DNA from: Rhabditoides inermis
Taxonomy: Eukaryota; Nematoda; Chromadorea; Rhabditida; Rhabditidae
DNA: 64,000 nt
Direction: 5' to 3'
Assembly: GCA_963966185.1 (NCBI GenBank)
Contig: CAWZYM010000012.1
Span: forward strand, 222,501-286,500
The translations under genes were made by a program, and so were the position numbers. This document shows, one piece after another, positions 1-18,126 of the stretch; positions within the stretch are counted from its first letter, which is position 1, and every line of letters starts with the position of its first letter. Under the pieces are notes generated by a model that saw only the letters and a program-made list of their open reading frames with translations, was not told the origin of the DNA and did not search any database.

Positions 1-7588
<7,588 letters not shown>

Positions 7589-7910
7589 TCTCGCCGCCGG
7601 TGGTTCCGATCTACCCATCCACTGATCTGCCCGCCGTCCCTCCTAGAGACTATGAGAAGTGTGTGTATCTCTCTGGCACTGACACGTTGTAATAGTTTGT
7701 AAGGTTGTAAACGCGTTATTTATTGTAGTGACACTCCTGTGAATGGTTTCAGTGTGTCAGTGTGTGTGTGTGTTTTGCAAGTGTTTTACCATGGTTTTAC
7801 TCTGTCCATTCATCTCTCTACAGTTACACTCCCTGTGCTCTACCTACTATGTCAAAATTGTTTCCTCATTTGTTTTTCGAAATAAAACTTGAATATAACA
7901 CTCTTTTGTA
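7589..7910 (+). other. 3' untranslated region of the CHD-like gene
   Basis: AT-rich sequence with a short TG repeat (about 7757-7773), from the stop codon to just past the poly(A) signal. No reading frame of note. Confidence 0.5.
7881..7886 (+). terminator. Poly(A) signal AATAAA of the CHD-like gene
   Basis: Canonical AATAAA about 290 nt after the stop codon, followed by T- and TG-containing sequence (TTTTGTAGTGTTT) suitable as a downstream element. This is the only AATAAA between the stop and the hairpin element at 7958. Confidence 0.5.
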
Positions 7911-7957
7911 GTGTTTAATACGGGAGGCAATGAATCTGCTAGACATCTTATTATATT

Positions 7958-8204
7958 TCAAAAGTACTTGCGTAAAGAGAGTCACTTTGTCTTGACCCAA
8001 TTCAACAAGCGCATGCATTAAACGTTCACAAAAACTAACACAACGCTGCAGCTCTATCTATCTCTATATCTCCCTCTCTCTAACATTGATTATATTTCAT
8101 CGATTACTTTAACAGTCCGGTATGCGCAGGTTTGTGTTAGTGTTTGTATGCATGCGCTTTTGTTGAATTGGGTCAAGACTCTCTTTTAACGCAAGTACTT
8201 TTGA
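7958..8204. mobile_element. 247-bp long inverted repeat, MITE-like
   Basis: The left arm begins TCAAAAGTACTTGCG and the right arm ends CGCAAGTACTTTTGA. The arms remain similar for roughly 90 bases each, with small indels (shared TTGACCCAATTCAACAA and GCATGCAT cores), around a CT-rich centre near 8050-8110. This is the structure of a foldback or MITE-type element. I see no clear target-site duplication. It has no coding capacity. Confidence 0.5.
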
Positions 8205-9128
8205 GAGATAATATATGTGCTTTTGTTGAATTTCATAGAAATTTCTTCTCTTACTTTTTTTTGTCAAGCTTCGTCGTTCATCGTTCAGTCGTATGTGCAG
8301 AACTATGATGGATGACACATTTGAATGGTGGCAAGTCAATGAATATACTGCTTACTACAAGTGGTGTTTGCTGCGTATGTGCAACTATATTTTTCATGGT
8401 ATCATAAGAAACGTTTAGAAAAAAATTATCTCTATTTTCAGCAGCGTAAGTGCATGTCTACTACCGTCTGCGCGCTCTGCCACAGCGCGCACTATCGCGC
8501 GCTCTCTCTCCGAGACCGCAGTGCTGCCTGCATGCAGAAATAATTAATTTTAATTAATTTATTACAGTTCACAATGTGCCACACACAAAAACATGATGAA
8601 AAATGAAGGAAAAAAAATCAATGCAACAAATAAGTGCGTATCAATCTGTAAAACCAGCAGTTTCAACTAATACCCACCCCTGCCTGGAGGTGGCGTGGGA
8701 GAGCGGGCGGAGGAACCCGAGTGAGTACATGAGGAGGCAATGCACTCTGGGGCAGGCACCAGTTTCCACCACGGTAACGTCTCGATAGCAACACTCTAGA
8801 GTCAAAGGGAGGGGAAAATTGCATCTGATTATAAAAGGCATCATAAGGAAATGAATGTGATCGGGTGTCGTGTGCTAGTGTGAATGGTAGGGGGCTCGAG
8901 ATGGGGCAGAGACGTGTATGAAGTTGTAGTTGGTGGTTCTTGTTGTTGAGAATGTGTAGTGTGCGCGCCAAGGATGGATGGATCGTGTGCCCTCGATGAG
9001 AATGGACTCGAGCCCGCGCGGCCGAAGAGAAGCGTGTGACAGCCGCGAACACAGCAACATGCCTTACCAGCACAACTCACCCGTGGATCAAAGAAACATA
9101 AGAGAAAAAAAAATCGAAAGGTTGAGAG
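8205..9128. other. Stretch without a recognised gene
   Basis: Contains a GC-rich palindromic patch (GCGCGC motifs, 8465-8515), an AT-rich patch (8535-8560) and, towards 9090-9128, what is probably the 3' untranslated end of the LINE on the minus strand (a T-rich tract in that orientation). Open frames of 60-136 codons exist on the minus strand (8663-9080), but they have no recognisable domain and overlap each other in several frames, so I do not call them. Confidence 0.5.
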
Positions 9129-9188
9129 TCAGTTTGCCAGACTGAGCACTCTAGTGAGATTGATTTTCTCGAGCGAATTTCGGAATAT
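9129..9188 (-). pseudogene. C-terminal end of LINE ORF2, separated from the rest by the LTR element
   Basis: If the 5.4-kb element at 9189-14595 and one copy of its short target duplication are removed, the ORF2 frame at 14596 continues here for about 20 codons to a TGA at 9129-9131. That continuity is the main evidence that the whole LTR-flanked block is one insertion. The tail resembles the basic/hydrophobic ends of CR1/Jockey ORF2 proteins only in a general way. Confidence 0.5.
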
Positions 9189-10037
9189 AGTGAACGTTGG
9201 CGCAGGTCAGCGTGCATATGCAGGCCCATGTCTACTGTACCCCAGTCAGGACAACAACACAATGGTTTAGAAGAGAGAAGTTTACTTATACGAGAGCATG
9301 ATATACAAGCAATGAGCAAATGATATGGAATAACACACAGAGTTTACGAGCAGTATAATGTACTACGTACACATGTAGTCAACAACACACACAATGACAG
9401 ATGACTCTACGAGTCTTCATGAGAAGAGTCTCCATGAACTAGGCTGATTGGGGTGTCGGCGGTGTGGCTTATATAGTGGCTGACTGGCGGGAAAACACTG
9501 ATAGACTCTGATCTATTGGCGGGAGATCACTGATATACTCTGATCTACTGGTGGGATCGGCGGGAGGGTCGCCGTTGGCGGGAGTGAGAGGAGTGAGGGG
9601 AGCTAAGGGACGCGGCTGACATGCCGGCGGAGAATGTGGGTCACGGGGAGTGAGCGGGCCTGTAGAAGGGGCCGCGAACGTCGCTCATCCTTCCTCGTAG
9701 TTGCTCTTCCTCTCCTTTTCCCTGCTCGTGCCATCGCCATCGGGTGCGCGTGTGGAATGTGCGCCCGATGAGTGAGTGCTCGGTCTGCTCGCACGTGGTG
9801 TAGCTCCCACCTGGAGTGGACTCTACTTGGTCCCTTTCACTCACAGGCACTACGTACGTAGGGCGGTTACATTCGGCACTCTCGGCACTCTTGGTACTCT
9901 CGGTACTCTCGGTACTGTAGGTACTCTCGGTACTGTAGGTACTCTCGGTACTGTAAGTAAATAGACCCTACTGTTCAAGCCTACACTACAGTATACTAAG
10001 ACGAGTGCACACATAGTGAACCTCACACTATGTGACA
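9189..10037 (-). repeat. Downstream (3') long terminal repeat of the nested element
   Basis: 849 bp and nearly identical to 13747-14595; I saw two differences (near 9443 and 9714). It contains a TATA box on the minus strand (CTTATATA at 9468-9475 on plus) and a short tandem block of GGTACTCTC/GGTACTGTA units (9880-9958). At its plus-strand right end is a small hairpin (CACATAGTG, 7-base loop, CACTATGTG). Confidence 0.5.
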
Positions 10038-10050
10038 TCTCCCCCACCTT
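10038..10050 (-). promoter_or_regulatory. Polypurine-tract-like sequence next to the 3' LTR
   Basis: The minus strand reads AAGGTGGGGGAGA immediately before the repeat start TGTCAC. In LTR retrotransposons a purine run at this place primes plus-strand synthesis. The position and composition fit; function is inferred. Confidence 0.5.
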
Positions 10051-10552
10051 GAACAAGTCGAGACGTCCGGATCGACTGAAAGCGCCCACTTTGCACTCGT
10101 CCGTGTCTTCTCTGTCCGTACATCTTTTGATCCGTCCGATCGTCGATCTAAAGATAAAGGATCAGTCTATGTTAACCCCAGACCCCTTTTACGTACCTGT
10201 TCCTGTCCGCTCTGCCCGTCCTCTCCGTCCTGTCCATTACCGATGATTGTAGAAACTTCTACAGTGGTTGAAGGGACAAAGTGATGGGAAAGTATGAAGA
10301 AGCAAATGATGCTTCCCTTCTCTTTCATATACTTCTACTGCTACAATGTATTACCAATACAATATGTGTATAGTAAGGTAGAACGGACAATAAAGCAGTA
10401 TTAAGCTCTACGGCAAGAAAGCGAAAATTAACAAAAATAAAGCGGTACATACCACTACAGCTAGAAAACAAAAACAATGATAGAGCTGATCTGAGCACTA
10501 CGGCTCCTAAAAGTATATTGAATACAAAATACGTACCTCAAAATGAGTTGTC

Positions 10553-11077
10553 TCAGCGACTCTCGAGTTTACTGGAAACTCTGTCCACCTTCTCCTGAAC
10601 CATGGCTTCAATTAGCCTCGGCGCCGCCTCGTTGACTTTGCCCATGACCATGTTGTCCATGCGCTCGCTTGCCGCGTCATCCAGCATGGTCGCGAAGGCT
10701 GACAGGAGCTTTTCCTTAGCCTTGCGCACCTCTTCCTGCAGCTTGGTCTCGGCCTGCTGCTTCATCTGGTTCATCTCACCCTCGAGATGAGTGATCCAGT
10801 TCTTCACCTCGCTGTCGAAGTTCTTGAGCGAGTCCTTGTTCTTGTTGTCTACCGCTTTGGCAGCTGCCTTGGCGTTCTTGTGACAAGAAACTATCGACTT
10901 CACAGCCAAACTCTTCACTTCCTTGAGCATGGCAATGTCCACCGCTCCTCCGTTGTCGTTTTCCATCAACATCGCATTTAGCTCCGCTAGCGAGCTGTCG
11001 CTGATGTTGAGATGCTTGATTGCATCCGTAACCGTCAGGTTGTCCGAGACTGAGCTTCCACGAGACCGTGTCGCCAT
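10553..11077 (-). CDS. 174-aa coiled-coil protein carried by the LTR-flanked element
   Basis: Starts MATRSRGSSVSDNLTV and ends in KLESR. The middle is rich in K, E, A, Q and M in a heptad-like pattern (residues about 75-140), predicting a coiled coil. No zinc knuckle and no capsid motif is evident. It is the longest open frame of the element and sits next to the 3' repeat. Upstream on the same strand are several good acceptor sites, so it may be the last exon of a spliced transcript starting in the 5' repeat. It could be a captured host gene, a diverged gag, or an element-specific protein; I do not recognise it. Confidence 0.5.
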   Translation of the reverse strand: MATRSRGSSVSDNLTVTDAIKHLNISDSSLAELNAMLMENDNGGAVDIAMLKEVKSLAVKSIVSCHKNAKAAAKAVDNKNKDSLKNFDSEVKNWITHLEGEMNQMKQQAETKLQEEVRKAKEKLLSAFATMLDDAASERMDNMVMGKVNEAAPRLIEAMVQEKVDRVSSKLESR

Positions 11078-13746
11078 ACTGTCCGCTGTAATCCTTCTAT
11101 GCCGTAGCTAGAAGAGCTTTCAAGCTGGATAAGGTTCAGGGCGGTATGGTGCACTACGTGCTCCAAGAAACTCACAAACAGACTCCTAAAGACAGAAAGA
11201 GTAATCTACCCTGTTGATTGCTTGTTGTTGTTGCCCAAGTCGAGTTGATCTGAAAGTAAAACTTGACTTGCATCGAAATAGACGCGGGGCGAACAATGCA
11301 TATCACGGCACGAAATATCGCGAAAATCAAAAAGCATGTGGAGAGACAAGACAGACAATAAGATGTCGCCATACGGAAGAACCCATATAACGGTGTATAA
11401 CCTGCAAAAAGAAAGATAAATTGTTAGGTTGAAAAAATCTACCGTATATTACCCTATAGTACCTACCTGTTACACCTGTAACCATCTATAGTTAATATTA
11501 CCTAGAGTACTGGTTATGATCCGGCTACACCATAAAGAAACAAATGAAACACCATTACTTGATGTCACTCTAAAACCAAGAGTGTGTGACTAGTAACTAC
11601 CAACTCAGTACACCATTCAAAAGTTGTTTCCACCAATACTCATTCCCGTTTGTTATACTCTACATGTGCTGACCATGTAGCCGTATCCCGGCTGGGAAAT
11701 ACAAAGCCCGAGGTAACCTAGGGTTGCGACTTCCCTTACCCCTAGTAATGCCCAGTGACTATTGATGTCTATCGCACATAGCAAATAGATTACAAGGTAT
11801 GGAACCATTACCGCCAAATGTTGCAAAAAGAATAGCGAAAAAAAAGAACTATCGCATGACACCACAACATTTGTACCCGCTCGCAACCGTCGTTGCGTCG
11901 GTACCATCACGACCCGATTTCCACCCTTTGTGACTCGTCCGCTTAGGCTATCCTTCTCCGTCAGAAAGAAAATTTAACCGAATGCTTACTTACGAAAGAA
12001 TGACACTCATTCACCGCATTTCGCATAGCAAAAACCAACTGCGGAATCGAAAACAAAAGCGCGCGATTTATTGATCGATTGCTAAGCTTCTACCGCGTTC
12101 GAGAGGCGCTACCTTCACCGAACCCATCTGCCAGCCCGAATGTTCCGAGAACATCCTGCTACGCATTATAGAAAACACTGCAGTTATTTTATATAATGCG
12201 CTTGTAGTTTGTTGCGTTATTTGTGATACAAACCGCTCAGCATGAACCGTATCAACAAATACCCGACATTGTTGCGCAAGCAAAAAAAAAATTGCTTCGC
12301 ACCCGCGTTCGCCCTATTACATGCACCATATACACCCGCAAGTTATTACAATAACGCATTTTGGCTTGAGTGTCTACGCGCCCGGGCCCATGATAGGCAC
12401 ACAGACTACCAAACATGCATTAAAATAATAAACAAAGTGGAGAAACCAACCTTTGGATGATCCATTCGTAGCTCTCAACTTGCACCGTTGGCTCGAATTC
12501 GAATCCATTGTGCTTGATTGCACCGAACATCTTCCACTCGTCCTTCCGTCGTTGTACAGCCACGAATCGTCGAACATCTTCTTCTCCGCTTGTCCCGTTG
12601 AGGGAAAAAAATATAGGGCAAGGAGCCATACTACGACGGCGAGAGAAAATATGGCAAAATTCACGAGAATAGAAGAGAGAAAAGGTGAAAATAAAGAAAA
12701 CAATACTGGAATGATACAAAAGTAATAACTTTAGGACAATAAATCCAAAAATTAGAACTTGACCGTACCTGTATGTTTCAATCCGTTCGAGGCGGGACCC
12801 GGAGATCGGATAATTCGCCCGAATTACTCGTCAAACCTAATTTCTTCGTACTCGAAAATTCATTTTCATGATTTTTCAATCATTACAAATGCGCCCGTTG
12901 TCTTCTCAGCTGGAATTGCTGAATACAACGTCGACCAACAAGCAAACAGTGCAAACAACACAAAATACATGTGATACAGGTGGTATAGGGGCAGTATGTG
13001 ACGACAACGCGTTACGGTTTGGGGAACGCTGTCGACATTCCCTTTCGCCGTATTCTGCAATTACCGCAAAACTGTGATTCCATTATCGCTTCACGATGTT
13101 TCATCTCTACATAACTTTCTCAGCTACTGGGTACAGCAGAAATGCCTTCTCTGTACGCTCTGATCATTTCGATCGTTCTCTGTGCGACAGAGAGTTCGCA
13201 CTCTGTTCGATAGAACAGACTGTCTGTTCAAAGATTGTTGGGAGCGGGGTTGCGCACTACGTGCACAAGAGAGACATACGAGAATGAGATTTCAAACTCA
13301 CCTAACTCCACTTGAGACGCATGGCAATACTTCGAACCCATCAGTCTTCTAGTCGACACAGCTTCTCTTTTCCGAGATATGGCATCTTACCTCATGCTCA
13401 TACTCGTTCACAAACACACACAATAAAACACAATACTGTGGTGAATCGAAAACACGTCATAAACGAAGAAATCAATATGCGACAAATAGTCAAACCAACA
13501 CGCATGCGAGCGGCTGGGTGTTGTTTTGAGAACAAAGGTCAGTGAAGGGGGGAACCATATTAATAGGAACCGCGCGACACTTTCCAATGCAATCAATACG
13601 CAGATCGGGGGAGAGAGAATAGCTCTTTCCGCCTTCACCGCGATTACAACAATGCACATGAAATCGACGAATAACACGAGTGAAAAATAGAGAATAGAGG
13701 TGGTGGTCTTTTCTAACAAAAGAGTAAGAAAACACGAGCTGCAACC
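11078..13746 (-). other. Interior of the LTR-flanked element with intron-like borders
   Basis: On the minus strand there are acceptor sites with good pyrimidine tracts (TTTCTTTTTGCAG ending at 11402, TCTGTCTTTAG ending at 11186) and plausible donors (near 11473, near 11970, and CAAAG|GTTGG at 12451/12450). One candidate exon, about 12451-12600, is open in two frames; the more protein-like one contains EWKMFGAIKHNGFEFEPTV. A stretch at 12866-12970 encodes a hydrophobic segment (MYFVLFALFACW) with a signal-peptide look but stops soon after. None of these belongs to a family that I know. Confidence 0.5.
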
Positions 13747-14595
13747 AGTGAACGTTGGCGCAGGTCAGCGTGCATATGCAGGCCCATGTCTACTGTACCC
13801 CAGTCAGGACAACAACACAATGGTTTAGAAGAGAGAAGTTTACTTATACGAGAGCATGATATACAAGCAATGAGCAAATGATATGGAATAACACACAGAG
13901 TTTACGAGCAGTATAATGTACTACGTACACATGTAGTCAACAACACACACAATGACAGATGACTCTACGAGTCTTCATGAGAAGAGTCTCCATGAACTAG
14001 ACTGATTGGGGTGTCGGCGGTGTGGCTTATATAGTGGCTGACTGGCGGGAAAACACTGATAGACTCTGATCTATTGGCGGGAGATCACTGATATACTCTG
14101 ATCTACTGGTGGGATCGGCGGGAGGGTCGCCGTTGGCGGGAGTGAGAGGAGTGAGGGGAGCTAAGGGACGCGGCTGACATGCCGGCGGAGAATGTGGGTC
14201 ACGGGGAGTGAGCGGGCCTGTAGAAGGGGCCGCGAACGTCGCTCATCCTTCCTCGTAGTTGCTCTTCCTCTTCTTTTCCCTGCTCGTGCCATCGCCATCG
14301 GGTGCGCGTGTGGAATGTGCGCCCGATGAGTGAGTGCTCGGTCTGCTCGCACGTGGTGTAGCTCCCACCTGGAGTGGACTCTACTTGGTCCCTTTCACTC
14401 ACAGGCACTACGTACGTAGGGCGGTTACATTCGGCACTCTCGGCACTCTTGGTACTCTCGGTACTCTCGGTACTGTAGGTACTCTCGGTACTGTAGGTAC
14501 TCTCGGTACTGTAAGTAAATAGACCCTACTGTTCAAGCCTACACTACAGTATACTAAGACGAGTGCACACATAGTGAACCTCACACTATGTGACA
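13747..14595 (-). repeat. Upstream (5') long terminal repeat of the nested element
   Basis: Partner of 9189-10037, at a constant offset of 4558 bp. The TATA-like TATATAAG (minus strand, 14026-14033) would drive transcription into the interior. The first bases on the minus strand, TGTCACATAG, abut the LINE sequence ...AACATAT at 14596. Confidence 0.5.
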
Positions 14596-17153
14596 ATATG
14601 TTGGAATTTCGCGCAGTGAAAAGACGAGGGTACGCTTTAGTTAGAGTGCAAATGTTCCTGGCAGTTCGGAGAGTGAAGTAGTTATGCCTAACTGTATTGC
14701 GAGTCGAATGTATTCTCAGAGCAAATGAACCATTCCTGCCACGTGTAGGTTTCAACTTGAAGTACTGTGAGAATCGCGTGGCTGTTTCGTTGCGTCGCAT
14801 TTTGAAAGCGAGCGTGAGATCAATGGCGGCGCGGCGTTCGCACAGTGTACGCAAACCGAGAATACGTAACCGAAATGCATATGGTGGCATCGACTGCGGG
14901 TAACCACTATCAGGATACACTCTATAAAACACTATTCTTGTCCAATACCTCTGAACGCGCTCTAGCTCTCGTATGTCTTTCAACAAATATGGGTTCCAAA
15001 CACTGCTGGCAAAGTCCAGCACAGGTAGTACATAGCTCTTGAAAAGATGCGCGTACCTATGTGCACTACGGAACACTTGTTGCTAGCAAGCTCTAACTGC
15101 CACTCGGTAGCCCAGGCTATAATGCGGTCAATAGTCATTTGCAGAGCAGCGGTGCGAATTGCTTTGGTCTTGCTATCAAAACACGTGTAAATTTTAATGT
15201 CATCCGCAAAAATACGTATCTTAATATCATGTGCGACAACATTTTCAATACCAATCAAGTAGATTATGAATAGAACTGGACCTAAGACACTGCCTTGTGG
15301 TACACCCGAGGGAGATTCTAGAGAATGAGAAAGAGAGTCACCTACTTTCACTCGGAACGAGCGGTCCATCAGAAACGATCTCAACCACTCTAACAGACTG
15401 CCCTTGATTCCAACTGATTCGCACTTATGTAACAACTTGGGAATAGACACACGATCAAAAGCCTTTCTAAAATCGAAATATACGACATCTACCCATTGCT
15501 TATTTGAAGTTGCTGTCGTCCAATCGTCAAAAGAGGCTAGCATTTGAGTCGTTACTGATCTACCGGCTCGAAAACCATACTGCTCAGGTGGTAAGATAGA
15601 GCGGCTCTCAAGAAAATCTACTAACAACTTCCGAATGTGCCGCTCTAGTATTTTGCTGGGTGTGCAACAGATAGCAATTGGACGATAGCTCGATACAAGA
15701 GAGGGGTCGTTGCCGTTCTTGTGAATGGGTGTGACTATCGCGGACAACCATAAACGGGGAACTTGACACAAGGAAAGTGAAAGACAATGGAGAGCGGGAG
15801 ACACAGTTCTGATGCGCATTCCTTATAAAAACGCTGCGGAATTCCGTCAGAACTAAGCGAACATGACAATTTGAGATTGCGCAGAATGGGTAACAATTGA
15901 TGTGGCATGATGAGTGGAATGGACAGCGAATCGGTTGTGCGCGAAATAACAGAAGGTAAGTCACCATTGTCGCGAGTATAGACGGAAGCAAAGTAATCAG
16001 CGAAAGCGGCAGCCTTGCATTTGTCAGTGACCAGCGGGTCTGACCCATTGGACATGCGGTGCGGTAGGGTGCGTTTCGGCTTGATCAGAGAGCCCACATA
16101 TGCATGGAAGGAGCGGGAACCGAGCACATATTTTTGTTGGGCTAGATTACGCGAGAACTTTTTCAAATGTGCAGTAAGATTATTTGATACTTTCGCGAAA
16201 AGAGGATCGTGGACCATACCCGCATTGAATAAACGCAGCTTCTGTTCAAAAAGATTGCGGATATGCTGGGGATAGGCTGACCACTTAGTCTTGCGAATAG
16301 AGAAGGGCACGTACACAGCAAAGAGACAAACTACAAACATACAAAACCGAGAATACAGATCATCAATATCCGAAAAACCAGTAAACAATTTACACCAGTC
16401 ACAACAGGCATTGCGGATAGATTCAAAGTCGGCTTTACCGAAACTGGGATACGGTAGCGCTACTATGCTATCGGGAGAGAACGAAAAACGCGCTTCGAGG
16501 GAATTGTGATCAGAAGATGAGAAAGGCGCACTCACACACGCAGACATTACGAGAGAGGGATTGTCAGTCAAAAGCCAATCTATGCAACGATTGATGCGCG
16601 TGGGAGAGAGAATGCAATGAGATAGACCCGCGGAATCAAACAACTCGCCAAAACGTTTACCCTTTGCGAGGGTATCGATCTCGGAAATATCAATATTGAA
16701 ATCACCCGAAAGTATCACAGACCGATTACACGAGGACAGATCAGAAATGATATCAATAAGAGACTCATCATTCGCGGAAGTGGTACTAGGAGGGCGGTAG
16801 ACACCAATGACACGAATGTCGAGAGAGCGAGAGGACACATCGACACACACAACATCACATGAACAGCGAGAGACTATGGATCCATGTCTCGAGACACGGG
16901 AAACACACAAAGAATCTTTACAGAGAATAAGAATTCCACCGCCACGTGAGTTACGGTCCTTCCGGAAAGTGGCATGAGGTAGATCGGAAATGAGAGAGGA
17001 ATCAGGCATAGACTTATCAAGAAATGTTTCAGTGATTACAAGAATATCAGGGCGGTTTAGAGATAAATATACATGAAGGTCTGGTAATTTGTTTTTGATG
17101 GAGCGGGCATTAAAACATACAAAGAACAATGTGGTGGTGGGTGTGTGTGGCAC
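14596..17153 (-). pseudogene. LINE ORF2 (CR1/Jockey-like endonuclease and reverse transcriptase), broken
   Basis: Encodes the enzyme for target-primed retrotransposition. The frame 17153-15735 carries an exonuclease-endonuclease-phosphatase fold: FNARSIKNK, ILVITETFLD, GVYRPPS, LSGDFNID and SSSDHN are the expected catalytic blocks. A frameshift near 15770-15800 leads into the reverse transcriptase frame (15819-14980), with YFDFRKAFDRVS (motif A), GVPQGSVLGPVLF, and the catalytic FADDIKIY. Near 15075 the frame jumps again to the thumb/C-terminal part (RSAHRYAHLFKSYVLPVLDF) in a way that implies an internal deletion, since the usual spacer is absent. The C-terminus is cut off by the LTR element. 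The copy is dead. ORF2 begins inside the end of ORF1 (44-bp overlap). Confidence 0.5.
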
Positions 17154-18030
17154 TAGTGGAAAACCTGGTCGGACTGCTGCTCACCCTGCATCTGCACATC
17201 TCCCCCGCCAGTCTCCATGGGAGAAGGGGTCGGCTGGGAAGAGGCAGTGGGCACGGCAGGCAACGGAGGGAAGGCAGACACGCTGGCAGACGAGAACGAC
17301 GGGAGACGACGAAGGCGGCGACAAAGGGGCGGGGCGTGAGCGGGGGGTGAGCAGTACCAGACTGACCGGGGCGCGGAAGGGTGGCGCGGAGAGAAGGAAT
17401 GTCGTTCCGGAGAACAACCTGACCAGCGTACACGACGTAGTCCTGCTTGGTCCTCTCCCTCGTCTCCTTGCACTTCTTGCGGAGCTCTCGGTCTCGCTTC
17501 AGCTGCTCATCCGGAAGAGACTCCCGGATGAAGATACCGCGAACCTTGTCACGGTTCTTCTGGTACGCCGAGACGAACGCGGACGCTCCGCGCGAGCTGC
17601 TGAACACCACCTTGGTGGTGCGAGTCTGGCCGGTTCCCATGCGGTAGACGTCGAGCACCCTGTACTCCACTCCGAGAATGTTGGCGATGGTCGTCACCCT
17701 GTGGTGGTCATCGCTCACGCGGTCCTGCGGCTGCTCGAACCTAGACTCGTGCAACCCGAGAACCACAGCACAGTGAGAACGGTTGTTCTCGTTGACCTCC
17801 TCTCTCGCAATCGCCCGCGCGGTATCACGATCGATGCCAGGGGCTGCGAGACGAGAGAGAACAAGGGAACACGTCTGAAGAACACGGCGCGCGTACAGGG
17901 GAATGTCATCCTTGTCGATCATAGAGTCAATGGCACAACGGAGATTCTCCACCTCAGATCGGTCCTCCACATCAGGAGACGTGAGGGCCCGCTTTGGCGG
18001 AGGGTGGGGCACGACGACAGGGGGAGACAT
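17110..18030 (-). CDS. LINE ORF1 protein, RRM-like (copy 1)
   Basis: 306 codons, intact. Residues about 120-190 contain an RNA-recognition-like segment (EYRVLDVYRMG, TKVVFSSSRGASAFVSAYQ, GIFIRESLPDEQLKRDREL), as in ORF1 proteins of CR1/Jockey elements, where it binds element RNA. The C-terminal third is arginine/serine/proline rich. The start ATG at 18028-18030 follows about 95 bp of unique leader and then the minisatellite at 18127. It overlaps the start of ORF2 and is repeated, unbroken, at 22077-22997. Confidence 0.5.
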   Translation of the reverse strand: MSPPVVVPHPPPKRALTSPDVEDRSEVENLRCAIDSMIDKDDIPLYARRVLQTCSLVLSRLAAPGIDRDTARAIAREEVNENNRSHCAVVLGLHESRFEQPQDRVSDDHHRVTTIANILGVEYRVLDVYRMGTGQTRTTKVVFSSSRGASAFVSAYQKNRDKVRGIFIRESLPDEQLKRDRELRKKCKETRERTKQDYVVYAGQVVLRNDIPSLRATLPRPGQSGTAHPPLTPRPFVAAFVVSRRSRLPACLPSLRCLPCPLPLPSRPLLPWRLAGEMCRCRVSSSPTRFSTSATHTHHHIVLCMF

Positions 18031-18126
18031 AGGAACAGAAGGTCAAAGAAGAGAGGCGCGCGAAAAAATAGAGAAAAATCACCACCCAGAACGGGTCAGA
18101 GGGCGCGAGTGGTCAGAGGGCGCAAG

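Larger units (their letters stand above)
9189..14595 (-). mobile_element. LTR-flanked element nested in the LINE, without recognisable gag-pol
   Basis: Two direct repeats of 849 bp (9189-10037 and 13747-14595) bracket 3.7 kb. Read on the minus strand, each repeat starts TGTCACATAG and ends CGTTCACT, and the flanks share ATAT (or ATATT, one T being ambiguous) as a target duplication. A purine tract (AAGGTGGGGGAGA) touches the downstream repeat, as a polypurine tract should. A TGG-starting sequence follows the upstream repeat, as a primer site should, but the match to a tRNA end is not convincing. The repeats contain a TATATAAG box in the same orientation. The interior shows no protease, reverse transcriptase, RNase H or integrase motif, so it would be non-autonomous. 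Alternative: another class of element with long direct terminal repeats. Confidence 0.5.

Noticed and set aside
13731..13747. tRNA primer-binding site next to the 5' LTR
   Set aside because: It begins TGG as expected, but the following bases do not match a tRNA 3' end with a T-arm sequence; kept only as a weak hint in the element description.
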